The position numbers and the translations under genes are program-made. The notes below the pieces were generated by a model, which was not told the DNA's origin, did no database searches, and worked only from the letters and a program-made list of their open reading frames with translations. Below, piece after piece: positions 24,640-33,370 of a stretch of 64,000 nucleotides of DNA. Origin of the DNA: Oleidesulfovibrio alaskensis DSM 16109. GTDB lineage: Bacteria > Desulfobacterota > Desulfovibrionia > Desulfovibrionales > Desulfovibrionaceae. Location of the stretch: the NCBI RefSeq assembly GCF_000482745.1, contig NZ_KI519494.1, positions 186,001-250,000 on the forward strand, written 5' to 3'. The first letter of the stretch is position 1; each line of letters begins with the position of its first letter.

Positions 24640-26751
24640 ATGGCTACTATCTTTGGGGGGCGATTCCGGGCCTTATGGCTTGCAGTCGCGATTATTATTA
24701 CAGGCACGGGCTTGATGCATCCTGCACATGCTGCATCCCGCAACACGGAAAATCAGCAGAATACCCACAATGCCACATCACCCGCCGCGGGGAAGGAGAC
24801 TCCCCGCGAGAACACAGGGCCGGTCATCAGGCTGGATAAAATTGTCGTCAGTGCAACCCGTACAGAGCACAGCGCTTTTGAAGCTCCGGCATCGGTAGTG
24901 ACGATGGACAAGGAGGCCATTGAGCGCCAGCAGGCAACCTCATTGCGTGACATCCTTGAAGGTGTGCCGAACCTTGAATTTTCAGATCCTACCAATCCGT
25001 TCATTCAGAAACCATCGCTGCGCGGACTCGAGCCCGATCAGACGATTTTCAAAATTGACGGGGCACGCCAGAACTATACTTCGCAATCCGGTATAGGGCA
25101 TGCTCCCGCAGTAACCGACCCGGACATGCTGAAACAGGTAGAAGTGCTTCGTGGTCCGTCATCGGCATTACATGGCAGCGGTGGCATAGGCGGCGTGATT
25201 TCCATGCGTACTAAAGATGCGTCCGACCTGCTTGAACCAGGCAGTTCATTCGGCGGAAAGGTCAAAACTGGGTACATGTCCGCCACGCATCAAAGCATGA
25301 ATTCGCTCTCTTTATACGGCCGGCATGGTATTTTTGATGTACTTGCCCACGGAGTGTACCGCGATTTCGGCGATACGCAGACAACCAATCCTTCGCCAAG
25401 CAAAGACACCAGTTACAAGACAGGCTACTCCCGCAGCAGCCTGCTCAAACTGTCCGCCTTTCCGGATGACAGCCAGTATCTTTCGCTGGCGTATTCATAC
25501 AACGACGGGCGCTTTGACTCTACACGGGCACACAGCACATTTACCGAACAGGAACACAAACTTGTCGGCAACTACGAAATCGCACTGCCAGATAGCCCGT
25601 GGCTCGATCTTAAGCTGACTACACAAACAGCCTGGCGCGATAACGAGTACATGAACGATGCTCCCCGCGAGCTTAAAGACGAATACCGTTCCGTCGGCGG
25701 AAGTCTTCAAAACACTTCGCGTTTTGAACTTTTCGGAATGACCAGCAATGCTCTGACATACGGTGTGGATTACTACCGTGAAAACCAGCAGGGCACGGAT
25801 TTCGGCCTTGCCGACCCTTCGCGTCCCAAGGCAAGCGCAGACGATCTCGGGCTGTTCATTCAGAACGAAATGGTATTGTTTGACCGGCTTACCCTGATTC
25901 CGGCCATGCGCTACACATCGTATTCCCGATCTTCAGATTCCGACATTGCTGAAGATCAGAGCGAAGAACGTGTAACCCCGAAGCTCACTGCAGTCGTTAA
26001 AATTGCACCATGGCTAAATGTGTTCGGCACATATGCCGAATCATATCGCCCCCCCTCGATGGATGAAATCTACTTTGCCATGGACAACACCATGCCATGG
26101 GGCACTATCCGCGTGCTGCCCAACCCCGACCTGAAGCCGGAGTCAGCTCAGACATGGGAATTCGGGGCATCGTTCGGTTTTGACAGTGTATTCGCTGATG
26201 CCGACCCGTTAAGGTTCAAGGCAGTTTACTTTCGCGAAGACATAAAAAATCTGATTGAAGCGCAGATGGTAAAAGACTTTTCGTCAGCGCCGTTTGACGA
26301 GCTGCACTACCAGAGCGTCAACGTGAGTAAAGCAGAAAGGTTCGGCTATGAACTGGAGCTTGAATACGGCATAGGTGCATTGTCTCTTGCAGCCTCTTAC
26401 GGAAAAACCATCGGGCACGATAAAGAAACCCGTGAACGGGTAGGCGGCAGTCCGGAAAAGCTCAGCCTGCGGGTAGGTTACCTGCTAGCCTCATATGATC
26501 TGGACCTTTTTTGGAAGTCACGTTTTGTAAGCACGCACAAATACTATAACGTATTTGAAAACAAGGAAATGACCAGAAACCCTTACGCAGTTCACGGGGT
26601 AGGGTTTGCATGGACTCCCCGAGGTGGAAATCTTGAGGGCTTCCGCCTTGATTTTGGCGTCGATAACCTCTTTGACAGCCGTTACACAAACTCGGACGGC
26701 GCCTACGAAGTTGGCCAAAATATAAAGATGGCAGTCTCCTATAGCTTTTAG
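24640..26751 (+). CDS. TonB-dependent receptor, heme/hemoprotein-receptor type
   Basis: This 703-residue outer-membrane receptor has a signal peptide ending at about residue 31 (HPAHAA). The TonB-box region (DKIVVSATRTEHSAFEAP) and plug follow (to about 190), including GLEPDQTIFKIDGARQNYTS, typical of the hemoglobin/heme receptor group, and VEVLRGPSSALHGSGG. A 22-strand barrel follows. Segments resembling the FRAP and NPNL heme-receptor boxes appear as YRPPSMDEIY and NPDLKPE; the usual His between them is not obvious. It ends in the aromatic residue F (SYSF). The ATG is preceded by AGGAG. Heme or a heme-like chelate is therefore the favoured substrate, but not certain. Confidence 0.85.
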   Translation: MATIFGGRFRALWLAVAIIITGTGLMHPAHAASRNTENQQNTHNATSPAAGKETPRENTGPVIRLDKIVVSATRTEHSAFEAPASVVTMDKEAIERQQATSLRDILEGVPNLEFSDPTNPFIQKPSLRGLEPDQTIFKIDGARQNYTSQSGIGHAPAVTDPDMLKQVEVLRGPSSALHGSGGIGGVISMRTKDASDLLEPGSSFGGKVKTGYMSATHQSMNSLSLYGRHGIFDVLAHGVYRDFGDTQTTNPSPSKDTSYKTGYSRSSLLKLSAFPDDSQYLSLAYSYNDGRFDSTRAHSTFTEQEHKLVGNYEIALPDSPWLDLKLTTQTAWRDNEYMNDAPRELKDEYRSVGGSLQNTSRFELFGMTSNALTYGVDYYRENQQGTDFGLADPSRPKASADDLGLFIQNEMVLFDRLTLIPAMRYTSYSRSSDSDIAEDQSEERVTPKLTAVVKIAPWLNVFGTYAESYRPPSMDEIYFAMDNTMPWGTIRVLPNPDLKPESAQTWEFGASFGFDSVFADADPLRFKAVYFREDIKNLIEAQMVKDFSSAPFDELHYQSVNVSKAERFGYELELEYGIGALSLAASYGKTIGHDKETRERVGGSPEKLSLRVGYLLASYDLDLFWKSRFVSTHKYYNVFENKEMTRNPYAVHGVGFAWTPRGGNLEGFRLDFGVDNLFDSRYTNSDGAYEVGQNIKMAVSYSF

Positions 26752-26775
26752 GGACCGTCAGACCGTTTGCCACAT

Positions 26776-26815
26776 GTCCGGCTCCGCCCTGCGGAGCCGG
26801 ACCCTCTGGAGTTTT
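26776..26815 (+). terminator. Hairpin between the receptor and binding-protein genes
   Basis: An 11-bp stem, GTCCGGCTCCG (26776-26786) with CGGAGCCGGAC (26792-26802), is followed by CCTCTGGAGTTTTT, directly before the next start codon at 26817. It may attenuate read-through or protect the upstream message. Confidence 0.6.
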
Positions 26816-26816
26816 T

Positions 26817-28679
26817 ATGGAATCAGCGAACATGTCTGCACTGATGCCTGATGCCGCAGTGCGGACTGTCTGCGCGTTGCTTGTCTGCCTATGGATACTG
26901 CCCGTGCCCGGGGCTTTTGCCCGGACAGAAAACGTAATCGAAACCCACGCGCTGACCATAGCTGGCGATCCGGCAATGCCTCAGGGCTTCAGCCATTTTC
27001 ATTATGTGAACCCCGATGCCCCTAAAGGAGGGACTCTGCGGTTGTATGCCACGGGCACATTTGACAGCACGAATCCTTTCACCCCCAAAGGCAAGCTGCC
27101 TGCAGGTTTCAGCTTGCTGTATGACAGTCTGACAACAGCAGCACATGACGAGCCTGATACCCAGTATTGCCTGGTGGCAGAACGTATCCGGTATCCGGAA
27201 GACCGTTCATGGATTGAGTTTGATATCAATCCGGCGGCCCGTTTTCAGGACGGCAGCCACATAACGGCAGAAGATGTTGTTTTTTCATACAATGCGACCA
27301 TGAATAACATGGGAAATATTCTGCAGCGCTTTTTTTCGGATATCACGATGGCTCAGGCTGTGAACAGATTGACAGTGCGCTACGAATTTGCCCCCGGTGC
27401 CAGCCGTGAGATTCCTCTGTATATCGGCAGTCTGCCCATATACCCAAAAGCGTTCTGGCAGCATCGTGATCTAAGCAGAACAGCTCTGGAAAAAGTTGTG
27501 GGCAGCGGGCCTTATAGAATGGATTCATACAGGCAGGGGCGCGAAGTAATTTACAAAAGAGTTGATGGTTACTGGGCGGAGAATCTACCTGTATGCAAGG
27601 GACGATACAATTTTGACACGATTAGGTACGAGTACTACCGCGATGCCACCGTTGCACTGGAAGCATTCAGAGCGGGCCATTATGACATACGCGAAGAACA
27701 CTCGGCCAAGAACTGGCATACATTATACAAAGGCCCTGCATTTGATCGGGGAGAAATAATATGCGAGCGGTTGCCACATGACAACGCTCTAGGAATTCAG
27801 GGTTTTTTCTTTAATACACGAAGACCTATGTTTTCAGATGTCCGTGTACGCAGGGCCATCATGCTGGCGATGGATTTTGAGTGGATCAACCGGCAATTCT
27901 TCTGGAATGAGTATATCCGCACTACCAGTTATTTTACCAACACAGATCTGGCCTGTACCGGCCTTCCTCGGGGGCGCGAGCTGGATTTGCTTGAACCCTT
28001 CCGCCACAGGCTGCCTCGGGAAGTTTTTGATACCCCGCATGTTTTCCCTGTTTCCGATGCTGACGGTTTCAACCGGACAAACTTGCTAAAAGCAGCAGCC
28101 CTGCTTGATGATGCGGGGTACCGCATACAAAACGGTATCCGCGTTAATACAGCCACGGGGCGTCCTCTGCGGTTTCAGCTTCTTACAGATTCTGCATCGG
28201 TACGCCGTCTGGCGCTTCCTTTTGCCGCCAATCTTCGACGTCTGGGCATTGAGCTGAATATCTTTACGGCCGATACCCCTACCTTTGTGCGCAAATCAAC
28301 AACCTTTGATTTCGATATGATTTCAACTGCATTCGGTCACGGAACATATCCCGGACGCGAACTTATATTTTACTGGCACTCCTCTACAAAAAACATGGAA
28401 GGCAGCCGCAATGTGGCGGGGGTTGATGACCCGGTTGTCGATGCGCTGATACAGACCATCATCGGGGCGAAGGACCGGGAATATATGCAGGCCGCATGCA
28501 GAGCGCTGGACAGAGTTCTGTTGTGGGGGGAGTACGTTGTCCCTCTCGGAGCTTCGAACGTGCATCGGGTGGCTTACCGGAAAGGGCTTAAACGACCTGA
28601 TGCAGGCAGGTATTCGTTTGCAGATATAAATGCCTGGTGGGATGAAAAGCAGGAAGCCGCGCAGGGGGCAGCGCAATGA
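26817..28679 (+). CDS. Extracellular solute-binding protein, OppA/YejA type (family 5)
   Basis: This 620-residue protein has an N-terminal export signal (to about residue 35, GAFA) and matches the YejA-like branch of SBP family 5. Signatures are FSHFHYVNPDAPKGGTLRL near the start, the AEDVVFSYNATM hinge (about 153-164), the GSGPYRMDSYRQGR segment, and a late RVAYRKGLKRPD tail. YejA-type proteins bind oligopeptides or peptide-like compounds such as microcin C. It is translationally coupled to the first permease (ATGA). With the TonB receptor it would carry a peptide- or chelate-type ligand across the periplasm. Confidence 0.9.
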   Translation: MESANMSALMPDAAVRTVCALLVCLWILPVPGAFARTENVIETHALTIAGDPAMPQGFSHFHYVNPDAPKGGTLRLYATGTFDSTNPFTPKGKLPAGFSLLYDSLTTAAHDEPDTQYCLVAERIRYPEDRSWIEFDINPAARFQDGSHITAEDVVFSYNATMNNMGNILQRFFSDITMAQAVNRLTVRYEFAPGASREIPLYIGSLPIYPKAFWQHRDLSRTALEKVVGSGPYRMDSYRQGREVIYKRVDGYWAENLPVCKGRYNFDTIRYEYYRDATVALEAFRAGHYDIREEHSAKNWHTLYKGPAFDRGEIICERLPHDNALGIQGFFFNTRRPMFSDVRVRRAIMLAMDFEWINRQFFWNEYIRTTSYFTNTDLACTGLPRGRELDLLEPFRHRLPREVFDTPHVFPVSDADGFNRTNLLKAAALLDDAGYRIQNGIRVNTATGRPLRFQLLTDSASVRRLALPFAANLRRLGIELNIFTADTPTFVRKSTTFDFDMISTAFGHGTYPGRELIFYWHSSTKNMEGSRNVAGVDDPVVDALIQTIIGAKDREYMQAACRALDRVLLWGEYVVPLGASNVHRVAYRKGLKRPDAGRYSFADINAWWDEKQEAAQGAAQ

Positions 28680-29773
28680 GTACATATATTTTTAAAAGGC
28701 TGGCTCTGGTTATTCCGACGTTGTTCGCTATCCTGACAGTGAATTTTTTTGTTATTCAGTTATGCCCGGGGGGGCCTGTGGAACAAATGATTGCACGTAT
28801 TCAGGGAGAGGAGCGATCTGTTTTGGAACGTGCGGGCGGGTCTTCTCAGGATGAAATAAAAGTCGTGCAAAGCTCTCTGGACAACATGGGAGGATACAGA
28901 CCCGGGGCCCATGCCGACCCCGAGCTGGTTGAGCGTATACGCAGATATTACGGTTTTGATAAACCGCTTTTGGAGCGGTACTGGGCCATGCTGCGCGATT
29001 TTTCCGTATTCCGCTTCGGGGAAAGCTTTTATCAGGACAAAACCATACTGGAACTGGTGAGGGAAAAAATGCCGGTTTCTGTTTCTCTCGGGTTGTGGAC
29101 CACTTTGATTTCGTATGTTGTTTCTATCCCTCTCGGTATCCGCAGGGCTGTAAAAGCCGGTTTTTCATTTGACGCATGGGCCGGATTTGTTGTTGTGGCA
29201 GCCGGCGCAGTTCCCACATTCCTGTTTGCCATTCTGCTGGTCATTCTTTTTGCCGGAGGCAGCTACTGGAGCGTATTTCCTCTCAGCGGCCTGACCTCAC
29301 CGGATTTTGAATCCATGTCTGCCATCGGAAAAATGGCAGACTACCTGTGGCATATGGCTCTTCCTGTTTTTTCTCTGGTCATCGGCGGCTTCGCAGGCAT
29401 GACTCAGCTGACACGCAACTGCTTTCTCGATGAAATCAGAAAGCAGTATGTGGCAACGGCTCGCGCCAAAGGTCTTACAGAGCGACGGGTACTGTACGGG
29501 CATGTTTTTCGTAATGCCATGCTCATTTTCATTGCCGGTTTTCCCGGTGCTTTTCTGGGATTGTTCTTTACCGGCTCGCTGCTTGTCGAGGTGATTTTCT
29601 CTCTGGACGGGTTGGGGCTTATGGGGTTTGAAGCAACTATGCAGCGAGACTATCCGCTGATGTTTGCAACACTTTACCTGTCGACCCTTCTTGGTCTGGT
29701 AGTCAAAATTCTCAGTGACCTGACGTATGTTCTGGTCGACCCGCGAATCGATTTCCGCTCATTACAAAAATAA
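28676..29773 (+). CDS. ABC transporter permease, YejB type
   Basis: This 365-residue inner-membrane protein starts within the stop of the binding-protein gene. It has the YejB layout: a first membrane helix (LALVIPTLFAILTVNFFVIQ), a large periplasmic loop with RYYGFDKPLLERYW, then five more helices. The cytoplasmic EAA-type loop is TARAKGLTERRVLYGHVFRN (about 258-277), which contacts the ATPase. With the following YejE-like protein it would form the pore. Confidence 0.9.
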   Translation: MSTYIFKRLALVIPTLFAILTVNFFVIQLCPGGPVEQMIARIQGEERSVLERAGGSSQDEIKVVQSSLDNMGGYRPGAHADPELVERIRRYYGFDKPLLERYWAMLRDFSVFRFGESFYQDKTILELVREKMPVSVSLGLWTTLISYVVSIPLGIRRAVKAGFSFDAWAGFVVVAAGAVPTFLFAILLVILFAGGSYWSVFPLSGLTSPDFESMSAIGKMADYLWHMALPVFSLVIGGFAGMTQLTRNCFLDEIRKQYVATARAKGLTERRVLYGHVFRNAMLIFIAGFPGAFLGLFFTGSLLVEVIFSLDGLGLMGFEATMQRDYPLMFATLYLSTLLGLVVKILSDLTYVLVDPRIDFRSLQK

Positions 29774-29782
29774 GAGAATACC

Positions 29783-30802
29783 ATGTCTATATTGCAAGGC
29801 GTGAACGCCCGCCGCTGGAAAGTCTTTTGTTCTAACCGCCGCGGGTACTTTTCTTTGCTTCTTTTTTTGGTTTTTTTCGCTATCAGCCTGAGTGCGGAAG
29901 TTATTGCCAACGACCGCCCCCTGTTACTTATGTACAAAGGACAACTGTATTTTCCCGTAGTCAGCGAGTACCCGGAAACAACATTTGGCGGAGAATTTGA
30001 AACTACACCCGACTATCATGACCCGGCACTGCAACACCGTCTGCAGGGGAACGGCTGGATGATATGGCCTCCGGTAAAATATTCGTACAGCACTGTATCA
30101 CGCTGCGCCGAAGTTCCGTTTCCCGCACCGCCTTCTGGCTCGCACTGGCTGGGCACCGATGACAGCGGACGCGATGTATTGGCCAGGCTCCTCTACGGGT
30201 TCAGGCTTTCAGTCGTTTTCGGCCTTCTGCTCGCCTCTTTCAGTTCTATCGCCGGCATTTGCTTCGGAGCAGTCTTGGGCTACCACGGCGGGTGGCTTGA
30301 TATGGCCGGGCAGCGTTTTATGGAAATATGGGGCGGAATGCCGGTAACCTACCTGCTTATTATTCTGGCAAGTTTTGTAGAACCTACCTTCTGGATGCTG
30401 CTGGGAATCATGTTGCTTTTCAGCTGGATGGGGCTTGTGGACGTCGTCCGCGCCGAGTTTCTGAAAGGTCGGAAACATGATTATGTACGGTCTGCCCGCG
30501 CACTGGGGGTTTCAAACTCCCGGATAATGTTCCGCCATATTTTGCCTAACGCACTGGTAGCCACAATATCCTTCCTGCCATTTATCCTGAACGGGTCCAT
30601 AACAACGCTTACCTCTCTCGACTTTCTGGGATTCGGTATGCCTCCGGACTCTCCCGCGCTGGGAGAGCTTCTTTCGCAAGGTAAAACCAATATTCAGGCC
30701 CCATGGATCGGACTATCTGCGTTCGCAGTGCTTGGTGGCTTGCTGATGCTGTTGGTATTCATCGGAGAAGCCGCCCGCGATGCCTTTGATCCGAATTCGT
30801 AA
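29783..30802 (+). CDS. ABC transporter permease, YejE type
   Basis: This 339-residue permease follows nine bases after YejB. It has the family's N-terminal membrane helix, a long periplasmic loop (LLMYKGQLYFPV through WPPVKYSYST), the GTDDSGRDVLARLLYGFR entry to the BPD domain, and the EAA loop SARALGVSNSRIMFRHILPN (about 235-254). The C-terminus VFIGEAARDAFDP is normal. The ATPase gene expected next (YejF type) is absent; an IS2-like remnant begins within about six bases of the stop codon. The transporter may use an ATPase encoded elsewhere or be non-functional. Confidence 0.9.
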   Translation: MSILQGVNARRWKVFCSNRRGYFSLLLFLVFFAISLSAEVIANDRPLLLMYKGQLYFPVVSEYPETTFGGEFETTPDYHDPALQHRLQGNGWMIWPPVKYSYSTVSRCAEVPFPAPPSGSHWLGTDDSGRDVLARLLYGFRLSVVFGLLLASFSSIAGICFGAVLGYHGGWLDMAGQRFMEIWGGMPVTYLLIILASFVEPTFWMLLGIMLLFSWMGLVDVVRAEFLKGRKHDYVRSARALGVSNSRIMFRHILPNALVATISFLPFILNGSITTLTSLDFLGFGMPPDSPALGELLSQGKTNIQAPWIGLSAFAVLGGLLMLLVFIGEAARDAFDPNS

Positions 30803-30807
30803 AAATA

Positions 30808-31051
30808 CATGATCCGGTAAACAAGCTTGTGGTTCACCGATGGACACCTTCGGACCTCGGAAGCGTATTGAGCTGCGGCTGAACCGCCGGTAACCACAGG
30901 CCTGGCGTTCATCCGGAATGGCGCGGATATGATGAAGCAGTTCTTCGTCCTGCTCCTTTCTATATCGGGGAGTTCGAACCGGAGGAGTGCCACCAAGGCG
31001 TTCTGCCAAACGCCAACGCGAGACTTCCGGGGATTCGGCAATCCGCTTCAT
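30808..31051 (-). pseudogene. IS2-like transposase orfB, truncated and frameshifted
   Basis: The start ATG overlaps the orfA stop (ATGA). The sequence MKRIAESPEVSRWRLAERLG, then TPRYRKEQDEELLHHIRAI and GYRRF, matches the N-terminus of IS2-type orfB. A frameshift follows around 30920, and VNHKLVYRIM can be read in another frame before the remnant ends at about 30808. The integrase catalytic core is missing. It cannot encode an active transposase. Confidence 0.8.
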
Positions 31052-31443
31052 AGGGAACCGTCCTCGAAAGGCAACGGTGGACGCGGGATTAGTTTTTCTC
31101 GCGGGCCATGGATGGCTTCCTTAAGGATTTCCGCTTTCATTGTCTTCCAGCCAAGAAGCCGTTTCAGGTCCCGGATACGCTTTTTCAGGGCTTTTGCCTC
31201 AGCAGCACTCACCACGTGGTCACCGGCCTGAATGGCCGCCTTTCCGCCGCCGCTCATGAGCTTTCTCCAGCGGAAAATCTGATTCGGAGCGATGTCGTAT
31301 TTGCGGGTTGCAAAAGAGACGCTCATACCGGGCAGGAAGGATTCCTCAACGACCGGGAACTGCTTGGCAATGGTCCACCGGCGACGTCGGACCACGTTCA
31401 CGACCTCGACAGTGGAACTTGAACTAGCACTCAGTCTGGGCAT
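31048..31443 (-). CDS. IS2-like transposase orfA
   Basis: From the ATG at 31443 this gives 131 residues. It contains the HTH of IS2-type orfA (RRRRWTIAKQFPVVEESFLP, MSVSFATRKYDIAPNQIFRW, about residues 20-60) and a leucine-zipper segment (VSAAEAKALKKRIRDLKRLL, about 77-96). The frame is open, but the element is defective because orfB is truncated. A longer frame to 31539 exists without support. Confidence 0.8.
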   Translation of the reverse strand: MPRLSASSSSTVEVVNVVRRRRWTIAKQFPVVEESFLPGMSVSFATRKYDIAPNQIFRWRKLMSGGGKAAIQAGDHVVSAAEAKALKKRIRDLKRLLGWKTMKAEILKEAIHGPREKLIPRPPLPFEDGSL

Positions 31444-31737
31444 GCCTCTGGCTCTACCTCTTGGGTTGGCCGAGGTGTCCGGTCTGATCGGGGGCTGCTC
31501 CGGAAAATTATTTCCAAAAAGGCAGTTCGATAAGCGCACTTAATTTCAAAAGTACGTTGAGAGTATTCTTAAGGACAAGTTTCAGAGCGGTTGTTCAGGG
31601 TTGGTTTTCAGGTATCTGTATCTCCTCATCGCGTTGATTTCAGCGTCTCCGGTCTGGTATTTTGCCGGAAAAGCATGTTTTTTTTACTTCAATATGACAT
31701 TTTGATATGAAGGGTTGTATCCGAAGGAGGGCTGCCG

Positions 31738-32145
31738 GTGACATACACGGGAACATGTCTGTGCGGAACCGTGGCGTTTGAGGTCGAAGGGGAGTTTGAA
31801 AAATTTTACCTGTGTCACTGTGAGCGATGCAGGAAAGACTCAGGCTCCGCGCATGCTGCCAATTTATTTTCTTCTACGGCTGAATTGCGATGGCTGGAAG
31901 GGGAAGAACATGTGCGGACATTTGATCTGGACGGACACATCAAAAGCTTCTGCAGCCGTTGCGGGTCTGCGTTACCGAATATTCAGATGGGCGGAACGCT
32001 GCTGGTGGTGCCTGCGGGCAGTCTGGACTGTGATGTTCCCATACGGCCCGATGGTCATATTTTTTATGCGAACAAGGCAAATTGGGACACGGCACTGGAA
32101 AATGTAGCTGTTTTTGACAGGCTTCCGGAAGAGCCTGACAGTTGA
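31738..32145 (+). CDS. GFA (CENP-V/GFA) family zinc-binding protein
   Basis: This 135-residue protein starts at a GTG with a strong GAAGGAGG site. The zinc-binding cysteines of the GFA family are all present: CLC (Cys7, Cys9), CHCERC (Cys26, Cys28, Cys31) and CSRC (Cys72, Cys75). The family is named after a glutathione-dependent formaldehyde-activating enzyme, but most members, including single-domain ones like this, have no proven reaction. It stands alone between the IS remnant and rubrerythrin. Confidence 0.9.
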   Translation: MTYTGTCLCGTVAFEVEGEFEKFYLCHCERCRKDSGSAHAANLFSSTAELRWLEGEEHVRTFDLDGHIKSFCSRCGSALPNIQMGGTLLVVPAGSLDCDVPIRPDGHIFYANKANWDTALENVAVFDRLPEEPDS

Positions 32146-32460
32146 ATGCCGGTGAAAGCCGTGCAGCGTACAGCTGCGGTGGTGGCTGATCTGTCTCGAT
32201 GCTTGTCGGAAGGCAGCGGCGTGCATATGACCGTGTGATGCTGAAAACAGCGTATGCCGGCCGCAGTTGTTTATGCCGCCCCGCGGCTGCACATGTACGA
32301 TGGCTGTCGTGTGCCGACTACAGGGTACCGTGGCGGGTACGTTTTTCTGCAAATTTTATTGAAGAAACGTTGACGTAAATTTACGGCAAAAGATATGGTT
32401 GCTGCCTGTGTGTACTATGTTTGTATTGTGAACAAACTGTAACGACAGGAGAAAATTCAC
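32146..32460. promoter_or_regulatory. Intergenic region upstream of rubrerythrin
   Basis: This 315-base region contains no gene. A weak hairpin followed by TTTTT (32325-32346) may end the GFA transcript. The right-hand part carries a promoter and a perfect palindrome (32370-32399). Confidence 0.55.
32370..32399 (+). promoter_or_regulatory. Rubrerythrin promoter with palindromic operator
   Basis: TTGACG (32370-32375) and TATGGT (32394-32399), with 18 bases between, form a sigma-70 type promoter. The perfect palindrome CGTAAATTTACG (32374-32385) overlaps the -35 end and the spacer, a position suited to a repressor. Confidence 0.55.
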
Positions 32461-33069
32461 ATGAAGGTACGAGCTCAGATTCCCGGTGTGAAGAATGCCA
32501 CAAATTTTAATGTGGTTGCAGACAGCAAAACGCCCGTGGGCAGCACGCTTGAAAATCTGAAGGCAGCCATTGCAGGGGAAACCGCTGCATACACGAAGTA
32601 CATGACGTTTGCCAAAGCAGCCAGAGAACAGGGCTATGAACAGGCAGCCCGTCTTTTTGAAGCCACTGCGGCGGCGGAGCTGATCCATATTGATCTGGAA
32701 TACACTCTGGTAGCACAAATGGATCCGGATTATGAAAAGCCCGCTGTGCAGGCTCCCGCCTCCTACTCCTGCGATCTTAATCTTATCTCCGGCGCCAACG
32801 GCGAGATATATGAAACCTCTGACATGTATCCGGCATTTATAAAAAAGGCGCAGGAAGAGGGCAATAACAAGGCCGTTGCCGTGTTTACGCGGGCAAAGCT
32901 TGCAGAAGCCGTACATGCGGAACTCTATCTTGGTGCGTACAACGATCTTGACGCCCCGGACGACGACAGGTTTCACCTGTGCCCTGTGTGCGGATACATC
33001 CACAAAGGGGAAGACTTCGAGAAGTGTCCCATCTGCTTCCGCCTCAAAGATTCTTTTACCGCATACTAG
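32461..33069 (+). CDS. Rubrerythrin/nigerythrin-type peroxidase
   Basis: This 202-residue protein combines a ferritin-like diiron domain (about 30-165; ETAAYTKYMTFAKAAREQG, ELIHIDLEY, and the later EAVHAELY ligand helix) with a C-terminal rubredoxin-type centre CPVCGYIHKG plus CPIC (Cys pairs near 174/177 and 189/192). Such proteins reduce hydrogen peroxide in anaerobes. The ATG is preceded by ACAGGAG. A palindromic operator in its promoter suggests peroxide- or metal-responsive control. The length fits nigerythrin-like proteins slightly better than classical rubrerythrin. Confidence 0.92.
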   Translation: MKVRAQIPGVKNATNFNVVADSKTPVGSTLENLKAAIAGETAAYTKYMTFAKAAREQGYEQAARLFEATAAAELIHIDLEYTLVAQMDPDYEKPAVQAPASYSCDLNLISGANGEIYETSDMYPAFIKKAQEEGNNKAVAVFTRAKLAEAVHAELYLGAYNDLDAPDDDRFHLCPVCGYIHKGEDFEKCPICFRLKDSFTAY

Positions 33070-33126
33070 ACAGTCTGTGCGACTGTTTTCCGGCTGGAAG
33101 ATGCAGTGATTCTGCCGGTCTTACGG

Positions 33127-33167
33127 GCCGCCACGCTTCGGTTTGATTGCCGGATCAGCGTGGCGGC
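33127..33167 (+). terminator. Hairpin after rubrerythrin
   Basis: GCCGCCACGCT (33127-33137) pairs with AGCGTGGCGGC (33157-33167) around a 19-base loop. There is no T run, so termination is uncertain. Confidence 0.45.
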
Positions 33168-33211
33168 GCAGTATATTACAGACCTGTATGAATCTGCCGC
33201 ATGGCCGTACT

Positions 33212-33281
33212 CCCCCCATTTCTAGGGAGCCTGAAAAGTAGAGGCTACGCCACCTTGGTCAGGCCCCCTAGAAATGGGGGG
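33212..33281. repeat. 70-base structured palindrome
   Basis: CCCCCCATTTCTAGGG (33212-33227) is a perfect inverted repeat of 33266-33281. Inside it GCCTGA pairs with TCAGGC, and GTAG with CTAC. The result is a long branched hairpin that fits no terminator or known RNA I recognise; a dispersed repeat is possible. Confidence 0.7.
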
Positions 33282-33335
33282 GATTACCATCTGCCGCATG
33301 GCGGTCTGATATGGCCGTCTGACATGGCCGGATAT

Positions 33336-33366
33336 CACAGCGCGCCCGTAACACGGGCGCGCTGTG
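33336..33366 (-). terminator. GC-rich hairpin at the end of the phn operon
   Basis: CACAGCGCGCCCGT (33336-33349) and ACGGGCGCGCTGTG (33353-33366) form a perfect 14-bp stem with a three-base loop, immediately after the phnN stop. It lacks a T run but is likely to end or protect the transcript. Confidence 0.65.
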
Positions 33367-33370
33367 TGTT

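Larger units (their letters stand above)
30808..31540 (-). mobile_element. IS2-like (IS3 family) insertion sequence remnant
   Basis: This minus-strand remnant holds an intact-looking orfA and only the first third of orfB, which is frameshifted and stops at the yejE stop codon. No matching terminal repeat is visible on the left side, consistent with deletion of the rest of the element together with neighbouring DNA. Confidence 0.8.
33070..33370. other. Intergenic region with three hairpins
   Basis: No gene is seen. It holds an 11-bp stem after rubrerythrin (33127-33137 with 33157-33167), a structured palindrome (33212-33281) and a 14-bp GC-rich stem (33336-33366) at the end of the convergent phosphonate operon. 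Confidence 0.7.
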
